A DNA stretch of 64,000 nt from Acidicapsa ligni (GTDB lineage Bacteria; Acidobacteriota; Terriglobia; Terriglobales; Acidobacteriaceae): the NCBI RefSeq assembly GCF_025685655.1, contig NZ_JAGSYG010000009.1, forward strand, positions 163,101-227,100, given 5' to 3'. Positions 44,201 to 52,246 of the stretch are shown in pieces (the stretch's first letter is position 1; the number at the start of each line of letters is the position of its first letter). The notes under the pieces are model-generated. The model worked only from the letters and a program-made list of their open reading frames with translations, was not told where the DNA came from and made no database searches. Both the position numbers and the translations under genes were made by a program.

Positions 44201-46729
44201 GCCAGGCAGGGCAGCACACTTTTCGCCACGCTGCTCGCAGGATTTTCTCTGCTCATTCACCGGCTCTCTCAGCAGGACGATGTAGTCATCGGCATTCCCG
44301 TCGCAGGCCAGGCGCAGCAGGAAAATGGCGGCACACTCGTCGGGCATGGCGTCAACTTCCTGCCTATCCGCAGCCACCTGCAACCGAGCCAGAAGTTCTC
44401 CGAGTTTCTCAAGCAGACGCGCAAGACGCTGCTCGATGCACAGGACCATCAGGATTACACCTACGGAACGTTGCTGCACAAACTTAAGATTCCGTCGGAT
44501 CCATCGCGGCTCCAGCTTGTCGAGGTGCAGTTCAACGTAGAGCAAGTTGGAGCAGGGCTGAAGTTTGACGGGCTTACCGTTGATCTCAGTGCTAATCCCA
44601 AAACTCACGTCAACATGGACATGTTCTTCAACTTCATTGATCGCGGAAATGAACTCTGGCTCGATTGCGACTACAACACGGGCCTCTTCGATGCGGAGAC
44701 TATCGACCGCTGGTTCGGTCATCTGAATGCAATCCTGCAAGCCTTTGTCGCGGATGCTGAACAGCCTGCATCGCAGGTGCTCCTGCTTACCGCTGAGCAG
44801 ACGCAGCAGATTCTCGTGACCTGGAATCAAACGGACACCACTTATCCTCGCGAGCTACCGATTCAGCGAGTGTTCGAGCAGCAGGTTGAGCTCACTCCGG
44901 ATGCAGTCGCAGTCATTGGAGCCACGAGTTCACTTACCTACTTCGAACTGAACGAAAAATCCAACCAGGTCGCGCACTTCCTGCAGAAGTCAGGCATTAA
45001 GCCCGGCGACCGCGTTGCTGTCTGCCTGCATCGTTCAATGGAAGTCATCGTCAGTCTGCTGGCAATCCTCAAGGCGGGTGCGGCTTATGTCCCTGTCGAT
45101 CCGAGCTATCCTGCGTCCCGTCTATCCTTCCTTATTCAGGACTCGCAGGCCAAGGTGCTCATCACGCAGCGCTCAATAGCCTCTGACCTGCCAACACTCA
45201 ACACGCAAGTCATCTCGCTCGATCAGGAATGGCCGATTGTCGCCCTGGAGTCGAACACAAATCTCGTTGTTCCCCATCAGCCGGAGCAGCTTGCGTATGT
45301 CATGTACACATCCGGTTCGACGGGCAATCCCAAGGGCGTTTTGATTCCACATCGCGCTGTCCTCCGGTTGGTCAAAAACAATTCCTTCGCAAGCTTCAGC
45401 GCCGACGAAGTCTTCCTGCAACTCGCACCTGTTTCCTTCGACGCCGCCACCTTTGAAATCTGGGGTGCGTTGCTGAACGGCGGCAAGCTCGTTCTTGGAC
45501 CAACCGATCGCGTCACCCCTGAAGAGATCGGACAACTGATCGCCGCCAACGGTGTAACGACCGTCTGGCTGACGGCTGCGCTCTTCCACCTCATTGTGAC
45601 TGAGCATCTGGAGATTCTTCGTCCCCTGCGCCAGCTATTGGCCGGAGGCGATGTGCTCTCTGTTGCCCACACACGCAAGGTCTGCGAAGAACTGCCACAC
45701 CTCAAGCTGGTCAATGGTTACGGCCCGACGGAGAACACGACCTTCACCTGCTGCCACACCATCACCGTGGATAGCCTGGTTGGAGGAACAGTACCCATCG
45801 GCAAACCTATCGCCAACACGCGCGTTTACATCCTCGACGCAAACCGCAAGCCTGTACCTCCCGGCGTTACCGGTGAGTTGTATGCGGCTGGAGATGGACT
45901 CGCACTCGGCTACTTGAATTCGCCCGAACTCACTGCGGAAAAATTCCTAGATCACACATTTGAAACTGCCCCCGGTACAACGCGTACAGAGCGGCTGTAT
46001 CGCACCGGCGATCTCTCTCGCTATCGTGCAGACGGAACAGTGGAGTTCCTTGGCCGCGCAGATACGCAGGTCAAAATTCGCGGCTACCGCATCGAGTTAT
46101 CCGAGATTGAAAATGCGCTTGAGCGTTCGCCTCTCGTCCGTGCTGCCGTTGTTGCCGTCCGCACGGATTGGGTCTCGGCCAACGATGCACCGGGCGACAA
46201 GCGCCTTGCGGCATATGTCATTCCTACTCAGAAAAGCGATGCTGCCGCACTCACATCTCAGTTGCGCAAGCATCTTCAGGACGAGCTGCCGGATTACATG
46301 CAGCCCGCTGCCGTCATGCTGCTTGAGAGTTTTCCGCGCACCATCAATGGCAAAGTTGATCGACGTGCATTGCCCGCGCCTGTTCCGGAACAGTTGATGC
46401 GTGCACGATCAATCGTCTATCCTCGAACACCGATGCAGGAGACTCTGGCTGGAATCTGGTCCAAGGTTCTGGGCGTGAAGGAAGTAAGCATCGACGATAC
46501 GATTTTCGAACTTGGCGGCGATTCGCTGCTAATCTTTAGGATAATTACTCTGGCGAATCAAGCAGGTCTCAAGCTCACGGCCAGACATGTATTTCAGCAC
46601 CGAACAGTTGCGGCAATCTGTGAACAATTTGAAGGGGACACCAATCTTCAAGCGGCACAGACAGAGGTAAGCGCGATACAAGCGATTCCGCGCTCACTCC
46701 ACCGTAGACCACAAACAGCTCTGAAGTAA
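38270..46729 (+). CDS. Hybrid PKS-aminotransferase-NRPS megasynthase (ACP-KS-AT-ACP-AMT-C-A-PCP)
   Basis: 2819 residues; AGGA 7 nt before the ATG. Carrier 1 has GGTSLL (S64). KS (about 128-560): C305 in VQSACSTAL, H441, H481. AT (about 655-960): S751 in GHSVGEY and HAFH 850-853, the malonyl-CoA signature. Carrier 2 has GFDSLF (S1100), then a Pro/Ala linker. Class III aminotransferase (about 1265-1720): K1546 in TYGKVVAGG. C domain: HHIIFDG (H1871-G1877). A domain: YTSGSTGNPKG, GYGPTENTTF, NGKVDRRALP; residues read D-A-F-W-L-G-G-T-F-K, a valine-type code. PCP: GGDSLL (S2752). There is no KR, DH or ER, so the beta-keto group should be transaminated, as in mycosubtilin/iturin synthases; unlike those it has no acyl-ligase domain. 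Confidence 0.95.
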   Translation: MDRHGTNISNGTPPPTDSADVSSRPVAGMGDTNVESGIAKIWSDLLGLPQISIDDNFFEMGGTSLLATRLHKRINEQFQQTLSIAVVFEYPTIRLQAKIVRGESVHVAEAPAESKYPKENVAEATPSSSIAIIGMTGRFPGAESVEEFWKNLCDGVESITFFDKSELEPSERSIAEQNEGYVAARPLLKNPDLFDAEFFGVYPKEAAQMDPQHRILLECAWEVLERAGYDPSHVRESVGVFAGCSMNTYFLRNLADQRSFVEEFTGGYQVANYAAMMGNDKDFLPTRISYKLNLHGPSMSVQSACSTALVAVAQACQSLLTQGCDMALAGAVSITFPLHRGYIAQEGGLASLDGHCRPFDQHASGTVFGHGAGIVLLKRLDDALVDGDQVLAVIRGFALNNDGSTKAGYTAPSVEGQAQVIARAQKMAGVSADSISYIEAHGTGTPLGDPIEVAALTRAFRSTTAATQFCSLGTAKANVGHLDVASGATGLIKTVLQIENRTIPGLLHFTQPNPHLDLDNSPFFIDRDLRPWKTTGAPLRAGVSAFGVGGTNAHIIVEEPPVTRISDAGREHQLFVWSAKTPTALANISNALGQHFSKHTDANLADAAYTLQVGRSAHKLRRAAIVSSAAEAENLANIAAADLISNDKPLENPRLIFCFPGQGVQMVGMARRLYDTEPVFRQHLDACDAKLLPLLGTSLLSVIYPQENTAEASERLNQTLYAQPAIFAIEYALAQLWLSWSIAPAAMVGHSVGEYVAACLSGVVSLDDALTLIAARARLMQALPRGGMLAIRGSEDVVTELLAASHSDLDIAAVNSPKLCVVSGADAEIEAFIQRLDADKIAHRKLVTSHAFHSRMLDPMLEEFAAHVRKVTFHAPSIPYVSSLTGTWITSEEVAKPDYWTSHLRQTVRFADAIKTVADAPETVLLEAGPSETLVQIIRQITGVGPNAPLVIASQSAAKDGVTGDKAILTALGRLWASGIQPNWQKFHAGHTRKRMLLPTYPFDRKRFWIEPAQTTQAVTISAYSSLSLTPDPSSTAETPIFAAASPSLIEDSSMATSTPAVTEDAAMLNDLKALITDLSGTDLAEAESDASFLELGFDSLFLTQLTQGIQSKYRVKLTFRQIMESYPTLASLADHLKETVAPNLQPASAAPAPAPVAVTAPTYAVPTSAAPAFAPAPAAAPGSYEALFANQMQAMAGLFQQQLSLLGGQARPVVPQPAAAPIPVSAQPAPVAKPVAPAASASTEAKPAKPTFTPFKPLQRGESGGLNAVQESYLEEFIKTYNEKTGKSKTFTQEHRSVFADGRVVSGFNAQLKEIVYPIVVERAKGAYLWDKDGNKYIDILNGYGAILYGHSPDFIVDALRAQLELGFPIGPQTELAGECSELIREFTGMERVTFCNTGSEAVMGAMRLARTVTGRNLVVLFSGDYHGSFDEVLVKSVGNQRSMPVAPGIPRESVANILVLDYGTPEALEIIRSRADEIAAVLVEPVQSRHPELRPIEFLREVRSITEKSGSALIFDEVVTGFRTHIGGMQAVFGIKADLATYGKVVAGGMPMGILAGTPTFMDALDGGQWKFGDDSFPQVGVTFYAGTFMRHPLAMAAVRASLLHLKQAGPELQRSVAAKTAALVADLNAVLAEFNYPSQLETFSSWFYFPVPGDPKLARMLHFHLREQGIHIQEGFPCFLTTAHTDADLDQVRAAFRKGLEKMQAGQVLLSSDLNLAAPAAAKVALVVEAVPVARDFPITEQQREIFLGTQLGDEANCAFNESTSLVLNGTLNLDVLTSSLEKLVARHESLRSTIDVNGDVVHVSADVKINLAIDDLSTLPASEKDIHRDDVLYAEASTAFDLISGPLFRTRLIRLAPQEHVLVLTAHHIIFDGWSTNVLYSELSELYNAALKGQSASLPTPLNFSEYANAQHEQLNSPDRAVTEQFWLEQFKTLPTALQIPIDHPRPALRENAGATKRFVFPAEVLKAVKKAGARQGSTLFATLLAGFSLLIHRLSQQDDVVIGIPVAGQAQQENGGTLVGHGVNFLPIRSHLQPSQKFSEFLKQTRKTLLDAQDHQDYTYGTLLHKLKIPSDPSRLQLVEVQFNVEQVGAGLKFDGLTVDLSANPKTHVNMDMFFNFIDRGNELWLDCDYNTGLFDAETIDRWFGHLNAILQAFVADAEQPASQVLLLTAEQTQQILVTWNQTDTTYPRELPIQRVFEQQVELTPDAVAVIGATSSLTYFELNEKSNQVAHFLQKSGIKPGDRVAVCLHRSMEVIVSLLAILKAGAAYVPVDPSYPASRLSFLIQDSQAKVLITQRSIASDLPTLNTQVISLDQEWPIVALESNTNLVVPHQPEQLAYVMYTSGSTGNPKGVLIPHRAVLRLVKNNSFASFSADEVFLQLAPVSFDAATFEIWGALLNGGKLVLGPTDRVTPEEIGQLIAANGVTTVWLTAALFHLIVTEHLEILRPLRQLLAGGDVLSVAHTRKVCEELPHLKLVNGYGPTENTTFTCCHTITVDSLVGGTVPIGKPIANTRVYILDANRKPVPPGVTGELYAAGDGLALGYLNSPELTAEKFLDHTFETAPGTTRTERLYRTGDLSRYRADGTVEFLGRADTQVKIRGYRIELSEIENALERSPLVRAAVVAVRTDWVSANDAPGDKRLAAYVIPTQKSDAAALTSQLRKHLQDELPDYMQPAAVMLLESFPRTINGKVDRRALPAPVPEQLMRARSIVYPRTPMQETLAGIWSKVLGVKEVSIDDTIFELGGDSLLIFRIITLANQAGLKLTARHVFQHRTVAAICEQFEGDTNLQAAQTEVSAIQAIPRSLHRRPQTALK

Positions 46730-46748
46730 TTTCTGTCATTGAGTAGCG

Positions 46749-49700
46749 ATGCCTTGGAGCAGTATGCGACCGACCTCTACGAGTGAACTAATGCAAATAC
46801 CGGCTGAAGAATCGCAACAGGCACTATCTGGCGAACCGAACTCCTCCGAGTTTCAAGACGAAAGCGGAGTCTTCGTTTTTCCAGCCAGCCTGGAGCAGAT
46901 TCGTTATTGGACCCTAGACCAGTTGGACGGCACTTCGACCGCGTCCAACATGGCTATTGCGGCGCGCCTTGAAGGCGAAGTAAACGATCATATCGTCGAG
47001 CAGTCGATTCAAGCGATTGTCGAGCGCCACGAGGCTCTGCGCACCACTTTCCGCGTGGTTGACGGCCTCCTTAGCCAGATCATTTCAGAGGAAGCGCGAT
47101 ACAGTTTTGCTGTCACCGATCTGCGCTCTCTTCCTGAAGCGGATCGCGCCCAGGCGGCCGAAGCGGCCGTTGAAGAACACAGCCACGCTCGTGCGGATCT
47201 CGCCACCGGTCCGGCATTTTTCGTTCGCCTGATCCATCTCACGGATCGCTTGCACTTCCTCGCATTCACCATGCATCACATCGTTTGCGATGGCTGGTCG
47301 AACGGGATCCTGATTCGTGATTTCACCGATTTCTACGCGGCTTTTTCGCAGCATCGCGAGCCCGCACTGCCTGCGCTTCCCTTCCAGTTTGCCGACTTCA
47401 CTGTCTGGCAGCAGAACTGGCTGGAGAGTGATGCAGCCAGGTCCGCGCTGGACTATTGGCGCACCCATATTCGTCGCGGAATGCCGGCTGTCGATCTGCC
47501 TACGGATCGCCCCCGCTTGCCGCAGAAGAGCTATCCGGGCCATATCGAATCCAGCCTGCTGCAACCGGCTCTGACCGAACGCCTCAAGGCTTATTGCCGT
47601 TCGCACGGGGCTACCATGCACCAGGTGCTCCTGGCTGCATTTGAAGCGCTCATCGCGCGCTACGCCAATCAGAGTGAGTTCCTGCTGGGTTCGACAATCG
47701 CCAACCGCACCCAGCCTGGGATGGAAAATGTCGTTGGCCGTTTTGCCAACCCGCAGGTGATTCTCGCGGATGTCAACGGAGACCCCAGCTACCGCACACT
47801 TGTCGATCGCGTAGTGGCATGGAGCACGGAATCCTACGCTCACCAGGATCTGCCTTTTTCCCGCTTGATGGAAGAGTTTCAGCTCGATCAGGCAGGCGCT
47901 ACTTCGCAGTTCCTGCAGGTCTACTTTGTCTATCAAAAAGCTTTCATGCAACCCCAGGAAGCCCAGGGGCTGAGAGTTGTTCCTCGCCCATCGGTGAGCG
48001 GCGGCGTCAACTTTGATCTGCTGGTAAGCATCGTCGAGCGAGCAGAGGGTCCGCGTCTGCAGATGGAGTACAACACTGTACTCTTTCGCAAAGAGCGCAT
48101 CGTCAGCCTTATTGAGATGTACATCCGCGTGCTCGAAGCCGTCATGGCAAACGACTCGGTGACCGTATCGCAACTGCCGCTGGTCGAACAGGCAGAGCAG
48201 CAGACGCTCAGTGCATCCAGTAATTCATCGGTCCCATCGCAATTCCCTGCCGTTTCCCTGGCCGAATGGATCGACCGCCAGATTGAAGCCCTCGGCGATG
48301 CGCAGGCCGTTCTAGCCGGTACGGAAAAGCTAAGTTGGAAAGAGCTTCACGCGCGCAGTCTATCAATCGCATCTTCTCTTCGTGAGCGCGCAATTGCGCC
48401 GGGGCAAACTGTCGCCGTGCGCCTTGAATCCGGCATCAACACTGCCGCGATCTGCCTGGCTCTTCTGCGTATTGGCGCGATCGTTCTACCGATTCCATCT
48501 GCGGCCAGTGCTCGCGAATGGGCCCAGATTCTCGCGTCGCAACAACCGGCACTCGCGCTGGCATCCTCGGTCTTCTCCTCCACAACCCCGGGCCTGACGG
48601 CGTATGAAGAACTTCTGACCTCCGCTGAGACGCCTCTTCCAGCACTGTTTCCGCAAGCATCAAGTACGGCATGGCTGGGGATCGAAGCATCTTCTGACGA
48701 TTCAAGCAATACGTTCACCGCCATTCCGAGCTCTCATGCTGCTACTTTGCAGCATCTGCTTGCCGCTGCACGCGAGATCGGTCTTCGGCAGAATGACGTT
48801 GTACTGATCACGCCTGCGCAGTCCGCAACGGATGCATGGGTTGACCTGATGCTTCCGCTGGTCGCTGGTGCGACTGTTCTCTATCCAGAGGAGTATGTGC
48901 CGGAGCAGTTCCAGCAACTGCTCAACAAGTATCAGGTTGCATTCGCCTTTGCCTCTCCGTCAGACCTGCTTACCGCGCTGCATCATCTCTGGGCAGGCGA
49001 CCGCAGATTGAGTATCGTGGTGCGCGGCGGACTCGTCAGCAATGGACTGGTAAAGCGTCTATCGGGAACGCCTTTGCGCCTCTCTTCTCTGATTTCGACT
49101 CCGCTCAACGCGGGTCCGCTGGCGGTTGCGCGAGTTTCAGTCGGCAGCGATGGAGTCGGAGACTTCACGTTCCATGCACTCGTAGGTCAGCAGCTCCTGG
49201 TCGTCGATGAAAATGGCGAGCGTGCGCCTTCCGGTGTCTATGGAGAACTGGCGATTGCAGGCGATTCAACCCTGCATTCAACGCCTATTCGAACCGGCTA
49301 TCTTGCCCGCTTCTCCGCTGAAATTCCACCCAGGCCGGGGCGAACCGCCGGTATCGAGATCATCGACAAGGCTAGCCGCGTAGTTCGTTTACATGGGTAT
49401 CGATTGCGTCTTGGAGAACTCGAAGATCTGGTATGGCAACATCCTTCCGTCTCCGATGTGCTCGCAGCTTTGTTGCCGGTAAATGATGCACCGACGCTGG
49501 TTGCTTACTTTCGTCCTTTCGAGTCGGGACCGGATGCAAGCCGTATCGTGCGCGAGCACTTCCGATCTATCGCTCCGGGACATGTCGCGGCCGCCGAAAT
49601 CATCGCAGTCGATTCTTTCCCTCGCCGCGTCGACGGTTCAATCGACTTCTCTCTGCTTCCCGCACCTGGGTCGTCACAGTCCGCAGAAGAAGTAACCGAG

Positions 49701-50789
49701 GAATATGTAGCCGCTCGCGATGAGCTTGAGTCCAACCTGGTTTCGATCTGGGAAGAAGTGCTCGGAGTACAGCCGATCGGCATCCGAAGCCCGTTCTTCA
49801 AGCTCGGCGGATACTCACTCATGATCGTGCGCCTCTTCGCGCGCATTAACAAAGTGATGGGCACATCGCTGCCGATCACCACCATTTTCAATGCGCCAAC
49901 AGTAGAACAACTGGCAGATATCATCCGTGGCCGCGCCTACTATTCTTCCCTCGTTCCAGTACAGACCAAGGGATCGCGTTCTCCATTCTTCATGATTCAC
50001 TCTTACCTGCTTTATCAGGGCATCCCCAGGGTACTTGGCGAGGACTATCCCTTCTACGGTCTGCGTGAGTTGGATACAGACGCCGAGAACATGAGCGTCG
50101 AACAGCGTGCCGCCTCCTATCTCGACGCCATACGTTCGGTGCAGCCGCACGGCCCCTACTACATCGGAGGCTGGTGCGCGGCAGGTCCACTTGCAGTTGA
50201 AACTGCTCGCCAGATCACCGCCTCTGGCGAAGATGTCGGGATACTTGTCCTCTTTGACTCCTGGAGACCTGGCTATGCTGCAGAACTGGCCCGCGATCAG
50301 GCAGGCTCCCCTGAGATGAGCCTGCGCGCACGTCTTCGTCGCAAGTATCTCTTTCACAAGACTCGCTGGAACACGCTTTCATACGCCGGACGCATTCGCT
50401 ATCTCACCGGAGTTATCGGCAGCAAGTCTGCCTCGGTACGCGATCGTTTTTATCTCAAGAACTGGGCCGTCGCAGAGTGGCTCTGCAAGCGTTTTGGATT
50501 GTCCCTGCCACACTTCATGCATAACGTCAGTCTTACTACGCTGAATTCGCTCAAGGAGTACAAAGGCATTGAACCCTACCCCGGCCTGTTGACCCTGATT
50601 CGCGCCAAGGAAGCACCTTACTTTCCTGGCGCACAGGAAGCCTGTGGATGGGATGCAATCGTGACAGGCGGGGTCAAAGTTCTATGGGCTCCCGGAGACC
50701 ACGAATCGATGTTCCTGCCGCCGCACCTGCAAAAGGTGGGAACCTTATTGCACGAGAGCCTCACAGAAGCCTATGCGCAGCAGTCCTGA
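46749..50789 (+). CDS. Terminal NRPS: condensation, degenerate adenylation, PCP, thioesterase
   Basis: 1346 residues; an ATG at 46764 after GGAG is an alternative start. The condensation domain (about 45-475) is intact with HHIVCDG (H176-G182). The adenylation-like region (about 490-945) has lost its essential motifs: no TSGSTGxPKG P-loop, no YGPTE, no TGDL, and the A10 catalytic Lys is Ser964 (VDGSIDF). Only the RLHGYRLRLGELE region is still recognisable. PCP: KLGGYSLM (S1023). TE (about 1060-1340): GGWCAAG with Cys1143 as nucleophile, LFDSWRPGY, APGDHESM. It probably receives the peptide from the upstream megasynthase and releases it. How its PCP is charged is unclear; trans-charging by another A domain is possible. 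Confidence 0.93.
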   Translation: MPWSSMRPTSTSELMQIPAEESQQALSGEPNSSEFQDESGVFVFPASLEQIRYWTLDQLDGTSTASNMAIAARLEGEVNDHIVEQSIQAIVERHEALRTTFRVVDGLLSQIISEEARYSFAVTDLRSLPEADRAQAAEAAVEEHSHARADLATGPAFFVRLIHLTDRLHFLAFTMHHIVCDGWSNGILIRDFTDFYAAFSQHREPALPALPFQFADFTVWQQNWLESDAARSALDYWRTHIRRGMPAVDLPTDRPRLPQKSYPGHIESSLLQPALTERLKAYCRSHGATMHQVLLAAFEALIARYANQSEFLLGSTIANRTQPGMENVVGRFANPQVILADVNGDPSYRTLVDRVVAWSTESYAHQDLPFSRLMEEFQLDQAGATSQFLQVYFVYQKAFMQPQEAQGLRVVPRPSVSGGVNFDLLVSIVERAEGPRLQMEYNTVLFRKERIVSLIEMYIRVLEAVMANDSVTVSQLPLVEQAEQQTLSASSNSSVPSQFPAVSLAEWIDRQIEALGDAQAVLAGTEKLSWKELHARSLSIASSLRERAIAPGQTVAVRLESGINTAAICLALLRIGAIVLPIPSAASAREWAQILASQQPALALASSVFSSTTPGLTAYEELLTSAETPLPALFPQASSTAWLGIEASSDDSSNTFTAIPSSHAATLQHLLAAAREIGLRQNDVVLITPAQSATDAWVDLMLPLVAGATVLYPEEYVPEQFQQLLNKYQVAFAFASPSDLLTALHHLWAGDRRLSIVVRGGLVSNGLVKRLSGTPLRLSSLISTPLNAGPLAVARVSVGSDGVGDFTFHALVGQQLLVVDENGERAPSGVYGELAIAGDSTLHSTPIRTGYLARFSAEIPPRPGRTAGIEIIDKASRVVRLHGYRLRLGELEDLVWQHPSVSDVLAALLPVNDAPTLVAYFRPFESGPDASRIVREHFRSIAPGHVAAAEIIAVDSFPRRVDGSIDFSLLPAPGSSQSAEEVTEEYVAARDELESNLVSIWEEVLGVQPIGIRSPFFKLGGYSLMIVRLFARINKVMGTSLPITTIFNAPTVEQLADIIRGRAYYSSLVPVQTKGSRSPFFMIHSYLLYQGIPRVLGEDYPFYGLRELDTDAENMSVEQRAASYLDAIRSVQPHGPYYIGGWCAAGPLAVETARQITASGEDVGILVLFDSWRPGYAAELARDQAGSPEMSLRARLRRKYLFHKTRWNTLSYAGRIRYLTGVIGSKSASVRDRFYLKNWAVAEWLCKRFGLSLPHFMHNVSLTTLNSLKEYKGIEPYPGLLTLIRAKEAPYFPGAQEACGWDAIVTGGVKVLWAPGDHESMFLPPHLQKVGTLLHESLTEAYAQQS

Positions 50790-50800
50790 ACCGGGGATGT

Positions 50801-50839
50801 GATGGAAGCGGGCATGGTTTTCAATTACCCGCTCCCATC
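50801..50839 (+). other. Hairpin between the NRPS and the acyltransferase
   Basis: GATGGAAGCGGG (50801-50812) pairs with CCCGCTCCCATC (50828-50839) with one mismatch. No T-tract follows. It may be a weak terminator or processing site lowering expression of downstream genes. Confidence 0.4.
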
Positions 50840-50962
50840 CCCACTTCCGGGCTATATACCTTGTTGCGCGTCATGCCCCTGACTGCGCAGTTTAGGGTAA
50901 CCCCTTGCAACTCTTGGGTAGTTGGCATTTCGTAGCGCATGCCCCAAGATGGAGATATGAAA

Positions 50963-52150
50963 ATGTCATCCCCGAAGATCAACACACCGAATAACTTCGA
51001 TTCGCTGCGTCTGATATTCGCCGTGCTGGTGATTTTCTCGCATAGTTTCCCAATGGTTCGCGGCTCGAACGCTACGGAGCCATTATCCCTGCTCACCAAT
51101 GGACAGGTTAACTTCGGCAATATCAGTGTCTGGGCCTTCTTTGTAATCAGCGGCTTTTTGATCACGCAAAGCTGGCAGCGCTCGCCGAATGTCGTCAAGT
51201 TCCTCAAGCGCAGAATAGCGCGCATTTATCCGGCCTTTATCGTGACGGCTGTATTGAGCGCGTTTATCTTCGTTCCGCTTGTCGCGGATTCGGCTACCTA
51301 TCATCACGTAAGCATCCAGAATTTTGTCTTCAATACATTGCGGCTGCGAATCTTCGACAGCCCGCCAATTTTTGTACACAATGCGTTGCCCAATGAACTC
51401 AACGGTTCCCTCTGGTCTGTGGCCTATGAGTTCTGGTGCTACCTCGGTGTGATGACGCTTGGTCTTGTCGGTCTGCTTCGTCGCCGTTCAGTGGTTGTGC
51501 TCCTGTTCGTTGCCGTGATCGGCTTGCATCTCTACATGAACATGACCGGCTGGGCTCCAAGTGGTTCTATCTTGGGACAAATTGTTGGCTACCCTCCATT
51601 CTGGGCAACCGTTCTGCCTTTCTATCTTGCCGGTACCCTCTTTCATCTTTTCGGCGGTCACACACTTTTGCGGCGGCCATGGATCATGCTCGCGGCGGTA
51701 GTGCTGATCGCTTCCAACTTTGTTCCGCATGGGCTCATTGTGACGATGCCCATCTGCGGATCCTACCTGCTGATGGCCCTCGCCTATCTGCCTCTTCTGC
51801 ATCCTCTGAACCTGGGCAGATTCGGCGACTTCTCCTACGGAACTTATCTCTATGCTTTCCCCATCCAGCAGTTGCTGGTGCAGCGCGCGCATGGACAGAT
51901 TTCGCCACTGCTGCTGTTTGCTGAGGCTGCGCCGATCACACTCATCGCGGGAGCGCTCTCATGGTTACTGGTGGAGCGGCACTTCCTCAAACGAAGCTCC
52001 GTGCTGAAGCATGAGGGGCTTTTGCCTGCGGCAAACACATCGCCACAAGCCACGGAGTCCTCGGTCGCATCCTCCAAAGACCTGCTCTCCAAAGCAACTA
52101 CCGAGGATCCCATGAGCCGCACTGAAGGAGAGGCGTATGCCCAGCAATAG
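50963..52150 (+). CDS. OafA/NolL-type membrane acyltransferase (acyltransferase 3 family)
   Basis: About 395 residues. ATG 50963 is preferred because GGAG lies 8 nt before it; in-frame ATGs at 50957 and 50939 also exist. About ten membrane segments. Family motifs: NFDSLRLIFAVLVIFSHSFP with the conserved His, VWAFFVISGFLITQSW, FLKRRIARIYPAF and NGSLWSVAYEFWCYL. It transfers acyl groups, often acetyl, onto sugars or lipids at the inner membrane. A Ser/Thr-rich cytoplasmic-looking tail ends the protein. It probably decorates the product of the operon. Confidence 0.88.
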   Translation: MSSPKINTPNNFDSLRLIFAVLVIFSHSFPMVRGSNATEPLSLLTNGQVNFGNISVWAFFVISGFLITQSWQRSPNVVKFLKRRIARIYPAFIVTAVLSAFIFVPLVADSATYHHVSIQNFVFNTLRLRIFDSPPIFVHNALPNELNGSLWSVAYEFWCYLGVMTLGLVGLLRRRSVVVLLFVAVIGLHLYMNMTGWAPSGSILGQIVGYPPFWATVLPFYLAGTLFHLFGGHTLLRRPWIMLAAVVLIASNFVPHGLIVTMPICGSYLLMALAYLPLLHPLNLGRFGDFSYGTYLYAFPIQQLLVQRAHGQISPLLLFAEAAPITLIAGALSWLLVERHFLKRSSVLKHEGLLPAANTSPQATESSVASSKDLLSKATTEDPMSRTEGEAYAQQ

Positions 52151-52246
52151 CCTCAATCAAGATCCGTTTTCAACCACCATGCGTACTATATCGAGGATGC
52201 ATCTCGGGTATTTTTACGCGAATGCTTCTGCAAGGATGCTCTAAAC

